Shown here piece after piece: positions 30,252 through 46,086 of a stretch of 64,000 nucleotides of DNA (position 1 is its first letter; every line of letters begins with the position of its first letter). A model generated the notes under the pieces. The model saw nothing but the letters and a program-made list of their open reading frames with translations. It had not been told where the DNA came from and did not search any database. The translations under genes were made by a program, and so were the position numbers. Origin of the DNA: Kineosporiaceae bacterium (GTDB lineage Bacteria > Actinomycetota > Actinomycetes > Actinomycetales > Kineosporiaceae); NCBI GenBank assembly GCA_016794595.1, contig JAEUJN010000022.1, positions 62,001 to 126,000 on the forward strand, read 5' to 3'.

Positions 30252-30818
30252 TCAGCTCTCCTTGAACGGGAAACCGAGGTGGCGCAGGAGCGCACGGCCC
30301 TCGTCGTCGGTGGTGGCGGTGGTGACCACGGTGATGTCCATACCGCGGACACGGTCGATCCTGTCCTGGTCGATCTCGTGGAACATCGACTGCTCGTTCA
30401 GGCCGAAGGTGTAGTTGCCGCGCCCGTCGAACTGGTTGGGCGCCAGGCCGCGGAAGTCACGGATCCGGGGCAGCGCGACCGAGAGCAGACGGTCCAGGAA
30501 CTCCCACATCCGGTCGCCCCGCAGCGTCACGTGAGCGCCGATCGGCATACCCTCGCGCAACTTGAACTGGGCGATCGACTTGCGAGCCTTGGTGACCTGC
30601 GGCTTCTGACCGGTGATCGCGGCCAGGTCCTTGATGGCGCCCTCGATCAGCTTGGAGTCGCGGGCGGCCTCGCCGACGCCCATGTTGACCACGATCTTGA
30701 CCAGACCGGGAGTCTGCATGACGTTCGCGTACCCGAACTCGGTGCGCAGGGCGGGGGCGATGTCGCTGCGGTAGCGCTGCTTGAGCCGCGGTCCGCTGGT
30801 GAGTGTTGCTGTGCTCAT
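30252..30818 (-). CDS. rplE: 50S ribosomal protein L5 (uL5)
   Basis: 188 aa, 5S rRNA-binding, contacts P-site t[43 protein letters not shown] and [23 protein letters not shown] are conserved. It lies 2 bp behind rplX. Confidence 0.98.
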   Translation of the reverse strand: MSTATLTSGPRLKQRYRSDIAPALRTEFGYANVMQTPGLVKIVVNMGVGEAARDSKLIEGAIKDLAAITGQKPQVTKARKSIAQFKLREGMPIGAHVTLRGDRMWEFLDRLLSVALPRIRDFRGLAPNQFDGRGNYTFGLNEQSMFHEIDQDRIDRVRGMDITVVTTATTDDEGRALLRHLGFPFKES

Positions 30819-30820
30819 CC

Positions 30821-31174
30821 TCAGATGTCCTTACCCGAACGCTTCGCGACCCGGATCCGCACGGTCTTGGTCCGGCCGTCACGCTCGACGGTCTCGGTCC
30901 GGATGCCGACGCGGGTGGGCTTCTTGGTCTGGGGGTCGACCAGCATGACGTTGCTGATGTGGATCGCCGCCTCCTGGGTGACGATGCCGCCGGTGCGCGA
31001 GCCACGCTGGCTGGTGCCGACCTTGGTGTGCTTCTTGATCCGCTTGATGCCCTCGACCAGGACCCGCTGGGTGTCGGGGTACACCGCGATCACCTTGCCG
31101 GTCTTGCCCTTGTCCTCCGCGGCGCCGGCGATCACCTGAACGGTGTCGCCCTTCTTGATCCGCACCTTGGCCAT
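30821..31174 (-). CDS. rplX: 50S ribosomal protein L24 (uL24)
   Basis: 117 aa. KOW motif [28 protein letters not shown] and [19 protein letters not shown]. Starts 1 bp after rplN. Confidence 0.97.
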   Translation of the reverse strand: MAKVRIKKGDTVQVIAGAAEDKGKTGKVIAVYPDTQRVLVEGIKRIKKHTKVGTSQRGSRTGGIVTQEAAIHISNVMLVDPQTKKPTRVGIRTETVERDGRTKTVRIRVAKRSGKDI

Positions 31175-31175
31175 G

Positions 31176-31544
31176 TCAGAGCACCTCCGGTGCCAGCGAG
31201 ATGATCTTCATGAACTTCTTGTCCCGCAGTTCGCGGCCCACAGGGCCGAAGATGCGCGTCCCTCGCGGGTCGCCGTCGTTGCGCAGGATGACGGCCGCGT
31301 TCTCGTCGAACCGGATGTAGGAACCGTCCGGACGACGGCGCTCCTTGGTGGTGCGCACGACGACAGCCTTGACCACGTCGCCCTTCTTGACGTTGCCGCC
31401 CGGGATCGCGTCCTTGACCGTCGCCACGATCACGTCGCCGATACCGGCGTAGCGGCGACCGGACCCACCGAGAACGCGGATGCACAAGATCTCCTTGGCA
31501 CCCGTGTTGTCGGCGACACGCAGTCGCGACTCCTGCTGGATCAC
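31176..31544 (-). CDS. rplN: 50S ribosomal protein L14 (uL14)
   Basis: 122 aa. [28 protein letters not shown] and [28 protein letters not shown] are invariant. First gene of the spc part; a double-hairpin element separates it from rpsQ. Confidence 0.98.
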   Translation of the reverse strand: MIQQESRLRVADNTGAKEILCIRVLGGSGRRYAGIGDVIVATVKDAIPGGNVKKGDVVKAVVVRTTKERRRPDGSYIRFDENAAVILRNDGDPRGTRIFGPVGRELRDKKFMKIISLAPEVL

Positions 31545-31592
31545 TGAACTACTCCTTTGTCACGCTGGTTCTCGCGGGGAGCCTTGCGGAAC

Positions 31593-31686
31593 GACCCGAG
31601 AGGCGCAGCCTCTCGGGTCTGCCTGTCTAGCCTTTGACCTTGCTGTCTTCCGGGGGGTCCACGGGGGGCGGAGCCCCCTGTGTGAT
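31593..31686 (-). repeat. Double-hairpin intergenic element (copy 2, rpsQ/rplN)
   Basis: 31593-31604 pairs perfectly with 31608-31619 (12 bp, triloop) and 31660-31669 with 31673-31682 (10 bp, one mismatch, triloop). Same orientation and layout as copy 1 at 21602-21698, with 39 of 43 identical bases over the second hairpin (31644-31686). It marks the S10/spc operon boundary. Confidence 0.65.
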
Positions 31687-31690
31687 GTGG

Positions 31691-32008
31691 TTACTTGGCC
31701 CTCTCGACGATCTTCTCCAGCCGCCAGCGCTTGGTCGCCGACAGCGGCCGGGTCTCCACGATCTGCACGAGGTCACCCACGCCCGCCGCGTTCGTCTCGT
31801 CGTGCGCCTTGACCTTGTTGGTGCGGCGCAGGACCTTGCCGTACAGCGGGTGCTTGACGCGGTCCTCGACCGCCACCACCACGGTCTTGTCCATCTTGTC
31901 GCTCACCACGTACCCGCGGCGCACCTTGCGGTACCCACGCGCCTGCGTGGCAGCGCTGTCGTTACCAGTCTCGCTCACAGAGGTCTTCGCTTTCGAGTCG
32001 TCGGCCAT
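31691..32008 (-). CDS. rpsQ: 30S ribosomal protein S17 (uS17)
   Basis: 105 aa. The OB-fold starts near residue 25 ([23 protein letters not shown]), with [19 protein letters not shown] and [22 protein letters not shown]-terminal 24 residues are a polar extension. ATG 32008 shares a base with the rpmC TGA. Confidence 0.97.
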   Translation of the reverse strand: MADDSKAKTSVSETGNDSAATQARGYRKVRRGYVVSDKMDKTVVVAVEDRVKHPLYGKVLRRTNKVKAHDETNAAGVGDLVQIVETRPLSATKRWRLEKIVERAK

Positions 32009-32238
32009 CACTGCGGCCCGGAGGTGATGCCGAGCTCACGCTCGCGCATGATCGTGTAGATCCGGGCGATGTCCCTGCGGACGGCGCGCAGCCGGCCGTG
32101 GCTCTCCAGCTGGCCGGTGGCCGACTGGAACCGGAGGTTGAACAACTCCTCCTTCGCCTTGCGCAGCTCCTCGAGCAGCCGCTCGTCGTCCAGGCCGCGC
32201 AAGCTCGCCACGGCGAGGTCCTTGGAACCGACCGCCAT
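32008..32238 (-). CDS. rpmC: 50S ribosomal protein L29 (uL29)
   Basis: 76 aa, two-helix protein near the exit tunnel. [32 protein letters not shown] and [15 protein letters not shown]. Starts at ATG 32238, sharing a base with the rplP stop. Confidence 0.96.
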   Translation of the reverse strand: MAVGSKDLAVASLRGLDDERLLEELRKAKEELFNLRFQSATGQLESHGRLRAVRRDIARIYTIMRERELGITSGPQ

Positions 32239-32657
32239 CACCCTTCACCACCCTCGCGCCGGACGATCCGGCACTTCATCGGCAGCTTGTGCATGGCGCG
32301 GGTCAGCGCCTCACGAGCAACCTTCTCGTTGGGGAACGACAGCTCGAACATCACCCGACCGGGCTTGATGTTCGCGATCCACCACTCCGGCGAGCCCTTG
32401 CCGGACCCCATCCGGGTCTCGGCGGGCTTCTTGGTCAGCGGACGGTCCGGGTAGATGTTGATCCACACCTTGCCACCGCGCTTGATGTGGCGCGTCATGG
32501 CGATACGGGCGGCCTCGATCTGCCGGTTGGTCACGTAGGCGGGTTCGATCGCCTGCAGCCCCCACTCGCCGAACGTCACGGCGGTACCGCCCTTGGCGGC
32601 ACCCGAACGGGACGGGTGGTGCTGCTTGCGGTGCTTGACCCGACGGGGGATGAGCAC
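32238..32657 (-). CDS. rplP: 50S ribosomal protein L16 (uL16)
   Basis: 139 aa, at the A site. [15 protein letters not shown] start (GTG), [23 protein letters not shown] and LPMKCRIV end. It follows rpsC by 3 bp. Confidence 0.98.
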   Translation of the reverse strand: MLIPRRVKHRKQHHPSRSGAAKGGTAVTFGEWGLQAIEPAYVTNRQIEAARIAMTRHIKRGGKVWINIYPDRPLTKKPAETRMGSGKGSPEWWIANIKPGRVMFELSFPNEKVAREALTRAMHKLPMKCRIVRREGGEG

Positions 32658-32660
32658 GGC

Positions 32661-33518
32661 TCAGGCCTCCGTTTCGGTGCTGGTCTCGGCAGCCGGTGCG
32701 GCCGCCTCGGCGACCACGGCCACCGGCTCCTCGACGGCGGCCGCTGCGGGGGCCGCGGCGGCGTCACGGCGACGCGGAGCGCGACCGCGGCCCTCACCAC
32801 GACCACCCTCGCCGCGGCCACCACGGTCGTCACGGCGAGGCGCACGCGGGGCAGAGACCTGCTCGCGAGCGAGCTCGCGCTGGGTCAGGTCGCCCTTGTA
32901 GATCCACACCTTGACGCCGATCCGCCCGAAGGTGGTCTTGGCCTCGTAGAAGCCGTAGTCGATGTTCGCCCGCAGGGTGTGCAACGGCACCCGCCCCTCG
33001 CGGTAGAACTCCGACCGGCTCATCTCGGCACCACCCAGGCGGCCCGAGCACTGCACCCGGATGCCCTTGGCGCCGGCGCGGGTCGAGGACTGCATCCCCT
33101 TGCGCATGGCGCGCCGGAAGGACACCCGGCTGGCGAGCTGCTCGGCGATCCCCTGGGCCACCAGCTGAGCGTCCACCTCGGGGTTCTTGACCTCGAGGAT
33201 GTTCAGCTGCACCTGCTTGCCGGTGAGCTTCTCGAGCTCGCCCCGGATCCGGTCGGCCTCGGCGCCACGGCGTCCGATCACGATGCCCGGGCGCGCGGTG
33301 TGGATGTCGACCCGCACCCGGTCGCGGGTGCGCTCGATCTCCACCCGGCTGATCCCGGCCCGCTCCATGCCCTTGGACATGAGCCTGCGGATCGCGACGT
33401 CTTCCTTCACGTAGTCGCGGTAGCGCTGACCGGCGCGGGTGCTGTCGGCGAACCACCGGCTCTTGTGCTCGGTGGTGATGCCGAGACGGAACCCGTGCGG
33501 GTTGACCTTCTGGCCCAC
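32661..33518 (-). CDS. rpsC: 30S ribosomal protein S3 (uS3)
   Basis: 285 aa. [22 protein letters not shown] domain with [16 protein letters not shown], and the C-domain [26 protein letters not shown]. The last 70 residues are a low-complexity tail, first Arg/Gly then Ala/Glu/Thr, longer than in E. coli (233 aa). GTG start shares a base with the rplV TAG. Confidence 0.97.
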   Translation of the reverse strand: MGQKVNPHGFRLGITTEHKSRWFADSTRAGQRYRDYVKEDVAIRRLMSKGMERAGISRVEIERTRDRVRVDIHTARPGIVIGRRGAEADRIRGELEKLTGKQVQLNILEVKNPEVDAQLVAQGIAEQLASRVSFRRAMRKGMQSSTRAGAKGIRVQCSGRLGGAEMSRSEFYREGRVPLHTLRANIDYGFYEAKTTFGRIGVKVWIYKGDLTQRELAREQVSAPRAPRRDDRGGRGEGGRGEGRGRAPRRRDAAAAPAAAAVEEPVAVVAEAAAPAAETSTETEA

Positions 33519-33880
33519 TAGCGGGTCCTCCCCTTCGGCTGCCCCACCACGACAGTGATGTGGCTGGTTCGCTTGTTGATCCGGTACGCGCGGCCCTGCG
33601 CCCGCGGCCGGAACCGCTTCATGGTCGGGCCCTCGTCCACGTAGGCGGACTGCACCACGAGCTCGCGCTCGTCGAACGGCTCCGAGGCGCGGTCGGCCTT
33701 GGTGCGAGCGTTGGCGATCGCGCTCTGCACGACCTTGCGCACCGTCTCGCTGGCCGCCTGCGGGGCGAACTCCAGCACCGCCACGGCCTCGCTCGCCTGC
33801 TTGCCCCGGATGAGGTCCACGACGCGTCGGGCCTTCATGGGCGTGACACGGACGTACCGCGCCGTCGCCTTGGCTTCCAT
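33518..33880 (-). CDS. rplV: 50S ribosomal protein L22 (uL22)
   Basis: 120 aa. [21 protein letters not shown] and the tunnel hairpin [29 protein letters not shown]. The hairpin is where macrolide-resistance changes occur; it reads as the usual sequence. Confidence 0.98.
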   Translation of the reverse strand: MEAKATARYVRVTPMKARRVVDLIRGKQASEAVAVLEFAPQAASETVRKVVQSAIANARTKADRASEPFDERELVVQSAYVDEGPTMKRFRPRAQGRAYRINKRTSHITVVVGQPKGRTR

Positions 33881-33912
33881 TCGTGCGTCCCTTCGATGCT
33901 CTTGTTGCGCCG

Positions 33913-34194
33913 TCAGCGACGGCGACCCTTGCGGTCGTCCTTCTCGTGACCGCGGAAGGTCCGGGTCGGAGCGAACTCCCCGAGCTTGTGACCGATCATC
34001 GACTCGGTCACGAACACGGGAATGTGCTTGTTGCCGTTGTGCACGGCCAGCGTGTGCCCCAGCATGTCGGGCACGATCATCGATCGACGTGACCAGGTCT
34101 TGATGACGTTCTTGGTGCCCTTCTCGTTCTGAACGTCCACCTTCTTCATCAGGTGGCCGTCGACGAAGGGGCCCTTCTTCAAGCTGCGCGGCAT
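33913..34194 (-). CDS. rpsS: 30S ribosomal protein S19 (uS19)
   Basis: 93 aa from [19 protein letters not shown] at 34194. [19 protein letters not shown] and [17 protein letters not shown] are conserved. An open frame upstream of this ATG is not protein-like. Confidence 0.97.
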   Translation of the reverse strand: MPRSLKKGPFVDGHLMKKVDVQNEKGTKNVIKTWSRRSMIVPDMLGHTLAVHNGNKHIPVFVTESMIGHKLGEFAPTRTFRGHEKDDRKGRRR

Positions 34195-34214
34195 GTCTCT
34201 TCTCGCCTCTCCTG

Positions 34215-35051
34215 TCAGCGCTTCTTGCCGGTGCGCCGGCGGCGGACGATCAACTTGTCGCTCGGCTTGTTCGGGTGACGGGTGCGGCCCTCGGCCTGAC
34301 CCCACGGGCTGACCGGGTGACGGCCACCGGAGGTCTTGCCCTCACCACCACCGTGCGGGTGATCGATCGGGTTCATGGCCACGCCACGCACGGTCGGGCG
34401 CTTGCCCTTCCACCGCATGCGACCGGCCTTGCCCCAGTTGATGTTCGACTGCTCGGCGTTACCCACCTCACCGACCGTCGCGCGGCAGCGGACGTCGACG
34501 TTGCGGATCTCACCGGACGGCATGCGCAACTGCGCGTACGGGCCGTCCTTGGCCACCAGCTGCACCGAGGCACCGGCCGAGCGGGCGATCTTCGCCCCGC
34601 CGCCCGGGCGCAACTCGATGGCGTGCACCACGGTGCCCACCGGGATGTTGCGCAAGGGAAGGCTGTTGCCCGGCTTGATGTCCGCCGAGGGGCCGTTCTC
34701 GATCCGGTCGCCCTGGTTGAGCTTGTTCGGCGCCAGGATGTAGCGCTTCTCGCCGTCCGCGTAGTGCAGGAGGGCGATCCGCGCGGTGCGGTTGGGGTCG
34801 TACTCGATGTGGGCCACGGTGGCCGGCACGCCGTCCTTGTCGTGACGGCGGAAGTCGATCAGTCGGTAGGAGCGCTTGTGCCCCCCGCCCTGATGACGCG
34901 TCGTCACGCGGCCGGCGTTGTTGCGCCCTCCGGACTTGCTCAGCGGGCGAACGAGCGACTTCTCCGGCTCGGACCGGGTGATCTCGACGAAGTCGGCGAC
35001 GGACGAGCCACGCCGGCCCGGCGTCGTCGGCTTGTACTTACGGATTCCCAT
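34215..35051 (-). CDS. rplB: 50S ribosomal protein L2 (uL2)
   Basis: 278 aa, next to the peptidyl-transferase centre. [18 protein letters not shown] start, [40 protein letters not shown] with the conserved His of that loop. Confidence 0.98.
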   Translation of the reverse strand: MGIRKYKPTTPGRRGSSVADFVEITRSEPEKSLVRPLSKSGGRNNAGRVTTRHQGGGHKRSYRLIDFRRHDKDGVPATVAHIEYDPNRTARIALLHYADGEKRYILAPNKLNQGDRIENGPSADIKPGNSLPLRNIPVGTVVHAIELRPGGGAKIARSAGASVQLVAKDGPYAQLRMPSGEIRNVDVRCRATVGEVGNAEQSNINWGKAGRMRWKGKRPTVRGVAMNPIDHPHGGGEGKTSGGRHPVSPWGQAEGRTRHPNKPSDKLIVRRRRTGKKR

Positions 35052-35097
35052 GTTCTTGTCAGTCCTCGAGTGTCGGGCGAACCTGGTGCGACCGCCC

Positions 35098-35409
35098 TCA
35101 GGCGGCCGGTCCGCCGAAGATGTCGATCGTGCCGTCGGACAGGGTGACGATGGCGCGCTTGGTGTCCTTGCGACGTCCGATCCCGTTGCGGGTGCGGCGA
35201 GCCTTGCCCTTGCGGTTGGCCGTGTTCACCGACGAGACCTTGACCCCGAAGACCTGCTCGACGGCCTGCTTGATCTGGGTCTTGTTGGCCCGCGGGTCCA
35301 CCAGGAACGTGTACTTGCCCTCGTCCAGCAGCCCGTAGCTCTTCTCGGACACCACCGGCGCGAGCAGGATGTCGCGCGGGTTGGCGTTGACGTTTCCGGC
35401 GACGCTCAC
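35098..35409 (-). CDS. rplW: 50S ribosomal protein L23 (uL23)
   Basis: 103 aa, at the tunnel exit where trigger factor and SRP dock. Starts with GTG at 35409, overlapping the rplD TGA (GTGA). [28 protein letters not shown] and [12 protein letters not shown] are conserved. Confidence 0.96.
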   Translation of the reverse strand: MSVAGNVNANPRDILLAPVVSEKSYGLLDEGKYTFLVDPRANKTQIKQAVEQVFGVKVSSVNTANRKGKARRTRNGIGRRKDTKRAIVTLSDGTIDIFGGPAA

Positions 35410-36098
35410 TTCGATGCCTCCTCGTCGGTGCCGGCCGCCGCGCTCGTCCCGGTGGCCTTGGCACCCTTGCCGCGTGCCGGGCCGGCCAGGAAGGCGTCGA
35501 GCGCCCCTGAGGTGAAGACCACCGAGTCCGCGCACAACACGTCGTAGGTGTTGAGCTGGTCTGCCCAGAGCAGGTGCGCACGATCCACGTTGCGCAGGCT
35601 CTTCCAGGTGAGCTCCTCGGAGCGGTCCAGCACGACCAGGAGGCGTGCCGCATCGCTCACCGCGGCCAGGGCCGCGGACGCCGACTTGGTGGACGGCGCC
35701 TCGCCGGTCAGCAGGGAGGAGACCACGAGCACCTTGCCATGACGTGCCCGGTCGGACAGCGCACCGCGCAGGGCGGCGGCCTTCATCTTCTTGGGGGTGC
35801 GCTGGCTGTAGTCCCGCGGGGTCGGACCGTGAACCGCTCCACCACCGGTGAACTGCGGCGCCCGGGTCGACCCCTGACGGGCACGGCCGGTGCCCTTCTG
35901 CTTGTAGGGCTTGCGGCCACCACCGCTGACCTCACCCCGGGTCTTGGTGTCGTGCGTGCCCTGACGGGCGGCGGCGAGCTGGGCCACCACGACCTGGTGG
36001 ATCAGCGGCACGTTGGTCTGGGCCTCGAAGATCTCCGCGGGCAGCTCCACGCTGCCTGCCTTCGTACCGGAGGCGTCCATGACGTCGACGGTCGCCAT
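35406..36098 (-). CDS. rplD: 50S ribosomal protein L4 (uL4)
   Basis: 230 aa from [17 protein letters not shown] at 36098. Tunnel loop [30 protein letters not shown]-terminus ends in an Ala/Thr/Glu tail of about 25 residues. In E. coli L4 represses the S10 operon; no leader like the E. coli one was looked for in detail here. Confidence 0.97.
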   Translation of the reverse strand: MATVDVMDASGTKAGSVELPAEIFEAQTNVPLIHQVVVAQLAAARQGTHDTKTRGEVSGGGRKPYKQKGTGRARQGSTRAPQFTGGGAVHGPTPRDYSQRTPKKMKAAALRGALSDRARHGKVLVVSSLLTGEAPSTKSASAALAAVSDAARLLVVLDRSEELTWKSLRNVDRAHLLWADQLNTYDVLCADSVVFTSGALDAFLAGPARGKGAKATGTSAAAGTDEEASK

Positions 36099-36102
36099 GA
36101 GC

Positions 36103-36753
36103 TCAGGCTCCCTTCGCGGCGGTCTTGACCAACACCACGGAACCCCGGGGACCGGGCACCGCACCCTTGATCAGCAGCAGGCCGCGCTCGGCGTCCACCG
36201 CGTGCACGGTGAGGTTCTGGGTGGTCTGACGGACATTGCCCATCCGGCCGGCCATCCGCACGCCCTTGAACACCCGCGAAGGGGTGGCGCAGGCGCCGAT
36301 GGAGCCAGGGGAACGGTGCTTGCGCTGGGTGCCGTGCGCGGCTCCCAGACCGGCGAAGCCGTGGCGCTTCATGACGCCCGCGGTGCCCTTGCCCTTGGTC
36401 CGGCCGATGACGTCGACCTGCTGACCGGCCTCGAACACCTCGGCAGTCAGCTCCTGGCCCAGGGCGTGTTCGCCGGCGTCGGCGGTCCGCAGCTCGACCA
36501 GGAACCGCCGCGGCGTGACGCCTGCCTTGGCGAAGTGCCCGGAGACCGGCTGGTTCACCTTGCGCGGGTCGATCGATCCGTAGGCGATCTGGACGGCGTC
36601 GTAGCCGTCGGTGGCCGCCGAACGCACCTGGCTGACCACACACGGACCCGCCTGCACGACGGTGACCGGGATCAGCTTGCCCGCGTCGTCCCAGACCTGG
36701 GTCATGCCCAGCTTCTCGCCGAGCAGCCCCTTGACGGTGGATTTCTGACTCAT
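36103..36753 (-). CDS. rplC: 50S ribosomal protein L3 (uL3)
   Basis: 216 aa. [24 protein letters not shown] start, [18 protein letters not shown] and [16 protein letters not shown]. Four bases separate it from rplD. Confidence 0.98.
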   Translation of the reverse strand: MSQKSTVKGLLGEKLGMTQVWDDAGKLIPVTVVQAGPCVVSQVRSAATDGYDAVQIAYGSIDPRKVNQPVSGHFAKAGVTPRRFLVELRTADAGEHALGQELTAEVFEAGQQVDVIGRTKGKGTAGVMKRHGFAGLGAAHGTQRKHRSPGSIGACATPSRVFKGVRMAGRMGNVRQTTQNLTVHAVDAERGLLLIKGAVPGPRGSVVLVKTAAKGA

Positions 36754-36763
36754 CGCCTCGGCC

Positions 36764-37072
36764 TCAGAGCTTGATCTCGATGTCGACCCCGGCCGGCAGG
36801 TCGAGCCGCATCAGCGAGTCGACGGTCTTCGGCGTGGGGTTGATGATGTCGATCAGCCGCTTGTGCGTGCGCATCTCGAAGTGCTCGCGGCTGTCCTTGT
36901 ACTTGTGCGGAGAACGGATCACGCAGTAGACGTTCTTCTCCGTCGGCAGCGGCACCGGTCCGGCCACCGTCGCACCAGTACGGACCACCGTGTCGACGAT
37001 CTTGCGCGCCGAGCTGTCGATGACCTCGTGGTCGTAGGCCTTGAGCCGGATGCGGATCTTCTGTCCCGCCAT
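36764..37072 (-). CDS. rpsJ: 30S ribosomal protein S10 / NusE (uS10)
   Basis: 102 aa. [26 protein letters not shown] and [16 protein letters not shown]. Also pairs with NusB in antitermination. First gene of the S10 operon; a 356-bp non-coding gap separates it from tuf. Confidence 0.98.
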   Translation of the reverse strand: MAGQKIRIRLKAYDHEVIDSSARKIVDTVVRTGATVAGPVPLPTEKNVYCVIRSPHKYKDSREHFEMRTHKRLIDIINPTPKTVDSLMRLDLPAGVDIEIKL

Positions 37073-37428
37073 GGCTTCGCTGTGCTCTCTCTCTTCCGTG
37101 GTGCTGCGTGCGGGGACCGTTCGTACTTCGGATTCACCGGCCCCCGAGGTCGGGCGTGTCGCGGACTCGGATCATCCGCGCCCACGAAACCGTGGAGTGG
37201 GATGTCGTCACGAGCGGCGGACGCCGGCCCGGGATCCGCGAGGATCCGGGGGTGTCGCGCACCGCGACGGAGCACGGAACAACCGCTCCAGTCTGCCAGA
37301 GCGCCCTGGTGCTTGACCAATCGGGCGATCTTGGTCCGGATCTGGGTCGTCCCGGGCCCCGCCGCGGCGTGCGGTGGTGCTCAGTCGTGGTGCTGGTGCT
37401 GCTCAGGTGGTGCGCTGAGTGCAGGAGG
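37073..37428 (-). promoter_or_regulatory. 356-bp leader/promoter region of the S10 operon (tuf-rpsJ gap)
   Basis: No gene seen on either strand. A possible promoter is TTGGTC (37320-37315) with CAGACT (37295-37290), but the spacing of 19 is long. It would leave a leader of about 210 nt that contains two GGGTGTCGCG-like motifs (near 37150 and 37249) and an imperfect hairpin built on GGATCC (about 37229-37249). The distal end next to tuf is rich in GGTGGTGCTC-type repeats. Confidence 0.4.
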
Positions 37429-38622
<1,194 letters not shown>

Positions 38623-38760
38623 GGTGGGTCCTCCTCAGGACTGTCGATGTCGCCGTCCGGTCGGGACCGGGGTGCGGCCGTTCTGTTACGTCCCGCCGTC
38701 CGGTTGACGGTCGGGGTGATGCGGTGGATCAGGTGCTGCAATGGTGCACGGCCGGGGAGG

Positions 38761-40863
<2,103 letters not shown>

Positions 40864-40971
40864 TGCAGTCAGCCTCTGCTCGTCGTGTCGTGGGCCTTGC
40901 GTCGCCGGCTCGTGAGCGCGGCAGCGTGGGCAGGACCGGTGCGCGGGACGGCGCGACGCGCCGTCCGCACC

Positions 40972-41442
40972 TCACCAGCGGTAGTGGGCGAAGGCCTTGT
41001 TCGACTCGGCCATCTTGTGCGTGTCCTCGCGACGCTTGACCGCGGCACCCAGGCCGTTGCTCGCGTCGAGGATCTCGTTCATCAGCCGGTCGGTCATCGT
41101 CTTCTCGCGGCGGGCACGGGAGTACGTGATCAGCCAGCGCAGCGCCAGGGTGGTCGCCCGGCCGGCCTTCACCTCGACCGGGACCTGGTAGGTGGCGCCA
41201 CCCACGCGGCGGGACTTGACCTCGAGCGTCGGCTTGACGTTGTCCAGCGCACGCTTGAGCGTGATCACCGGGTCGGTGCCGCTCTTCTCGCGGCACCCCT
41301 CGAGGGCGGAGTAGACGATCCGCTCGGCGGTGGACTTCTTGCCGTCCAGCAACACCTTGTTGACCAGCTGGCTCACCAGCGGGGACCCGTAGACCGGGTC
41401 GACGATCAGCGGCCGCTTCGGGGCGGGACCCTTGCGAGGCAT
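40972..41442 (-). CDS. rpsG: 30S ribosomal protein S7 (uS7)
   Basis: 156 aa. [20 protein letters not shown] start, [27 protein letters not shown], and C-terminal AFAHYRW. Its ATG shares a base with the rpsL TAA. In E. coli S7 represses this operon. Confidence 0.98.
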   Translation of the reverse strand: MPRKGPAPKRPLIVDPVYGSPLVSQLVNKVLLDGKKSTAERIVYSALEGCREKSGTDPVITLKRALDNVKPTLEVKSRRVGGATYQVPVEVKAGRATTLALRWLITYSRARREKTMTDRLMNEILDASNGLGAAVKRREDTHKMAESNKAFAHYRW

Positions 41443-41816
41443 TACTTCTTCTCCATCTTCGCGCCGTACCGGCTACGAGCCTGCTTGCGGTTCTTGACAC
41501 CCTGGGTGTCGAGCGAACCACGAATGATCTTGTACCGGACGCCGGGAAGGTCCTTCACCCGGCCGCCACGGACGAGCACGATCGAGTGCTCCTGGAGGTT
41601 GTGGCCCACCCCGGGGATGTACGCGGTGACCTCGATCTGGCTGGTCAGCTTGACGCGCGCGACCTTGCGCAGAGCCGAGTTCGGCTTCTTCGGCGTGGTG
41701 GTGTAAACGCGCGTGCACACGCCGCGGCGCTGCGGGCTCCCCTTGAGAGCAGGGGTCTTGGTCTTGCCGACCTTGTCCTCGCGGCCCTTGCGGACCAGCT
41801 GCTGGATCGTGGGCAC
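41442..41816 (-). CDS. rpsL: 30S ribosomal protein S12 (uS12)
   Basis: 124 aa. [33 protein letters not shown] and [13 protein letters not shown]. The two lysines that give streptomycin sensitivity (PKKPNS and GRVKDLPG) are both present. First gene of the str operon, with a leader of about 260 nt. Confidence 0.98.
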   Translation of the reverse strand: MPTIQQLVRKGREDKVGKTKTPALKGSPQRRGVCTRVYTTTPKKPNSALRKVARVKLTSQIEVTAYIPGVGHNLQEHSIVLVRGGRVKDLPGVRYKIIRGSLDTQGVKNRKQARSRYGAKMEKK

Positions 41817-41833
41817 TCAACGTCTCCGAACTG

Positions 41834-41867
41834 TGCGGGTGGTTCTGGTCTGTGGGTGGTTCTGGTC
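41834..41867 (-). repeat. 17-bp tandem repeat in the rpsL leader
   Basis: TGCGGGTGGTTCTGGTC (41834-41850) is followed directly by TGTGGGTGGTTCTGGTC (41851-41867), 16 of 17 identical. It ends 18 bp before the rpsL start on the mRNA, close enough to influence ribosome access. Confidence 0.7.
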
Positions 41868-42080
41868 AATGGCACGTGGTGCGGGTGCTGCCGTTCGATG
41901 GTCCGTCTCGGGTGGTGCCGCCTACCGTGGTGCATGCTCTGTGCGAGCGGCCCCCGCGCTCGGGTGTGTCGCGCTCCCCGGACGTTCCGAGCCTCCGTGT
42001 CGGAGCCTTCGGAGATGGCGTTCGCTGTGCGTCCCGGAGGGCGTCGCAGCAGGGCCCGGGGAGCCCAGGCACGCCTGCCG

Positions 42081-42110
42081 AGGTTACCCGTCGGCCGACT
42101 CGAGCGTCAA
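42081..42110 (-). promoter_or_regulatory. Promoter of the str operon (rpsL-rpsG-fusA-tuf)
   Basis: Minus-strand TTGACG (42110-42105), 18-bp spacer, TAACCT (42086-42081): a strong housekeeping promoter. The start site would be near 42073, about 33 bp after the -10 of nothing else and 70 bp after the rpoC stop. The spacer holds the palindrome GTCGGCCGAC (42090-42099); a second copy is at 42121-42130. The remaining gap 41817-42080 holds the leader, no gene, and a GGGTGTGTCGCG motif near 41963. Confidence 0.72.
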
Positions 42111-42142
42111 AACGGTTCGCGTCGGCCGACGGGCAGGGCATT

Positions 42143-46027
<3,885 letters not shown>

Positions 46028-46086
46028 GGCGCTGCCTGCTTTCTCTTGAGTGGTGCGGGATGCTGAAAGCGATGTGGGGGAAGGGA

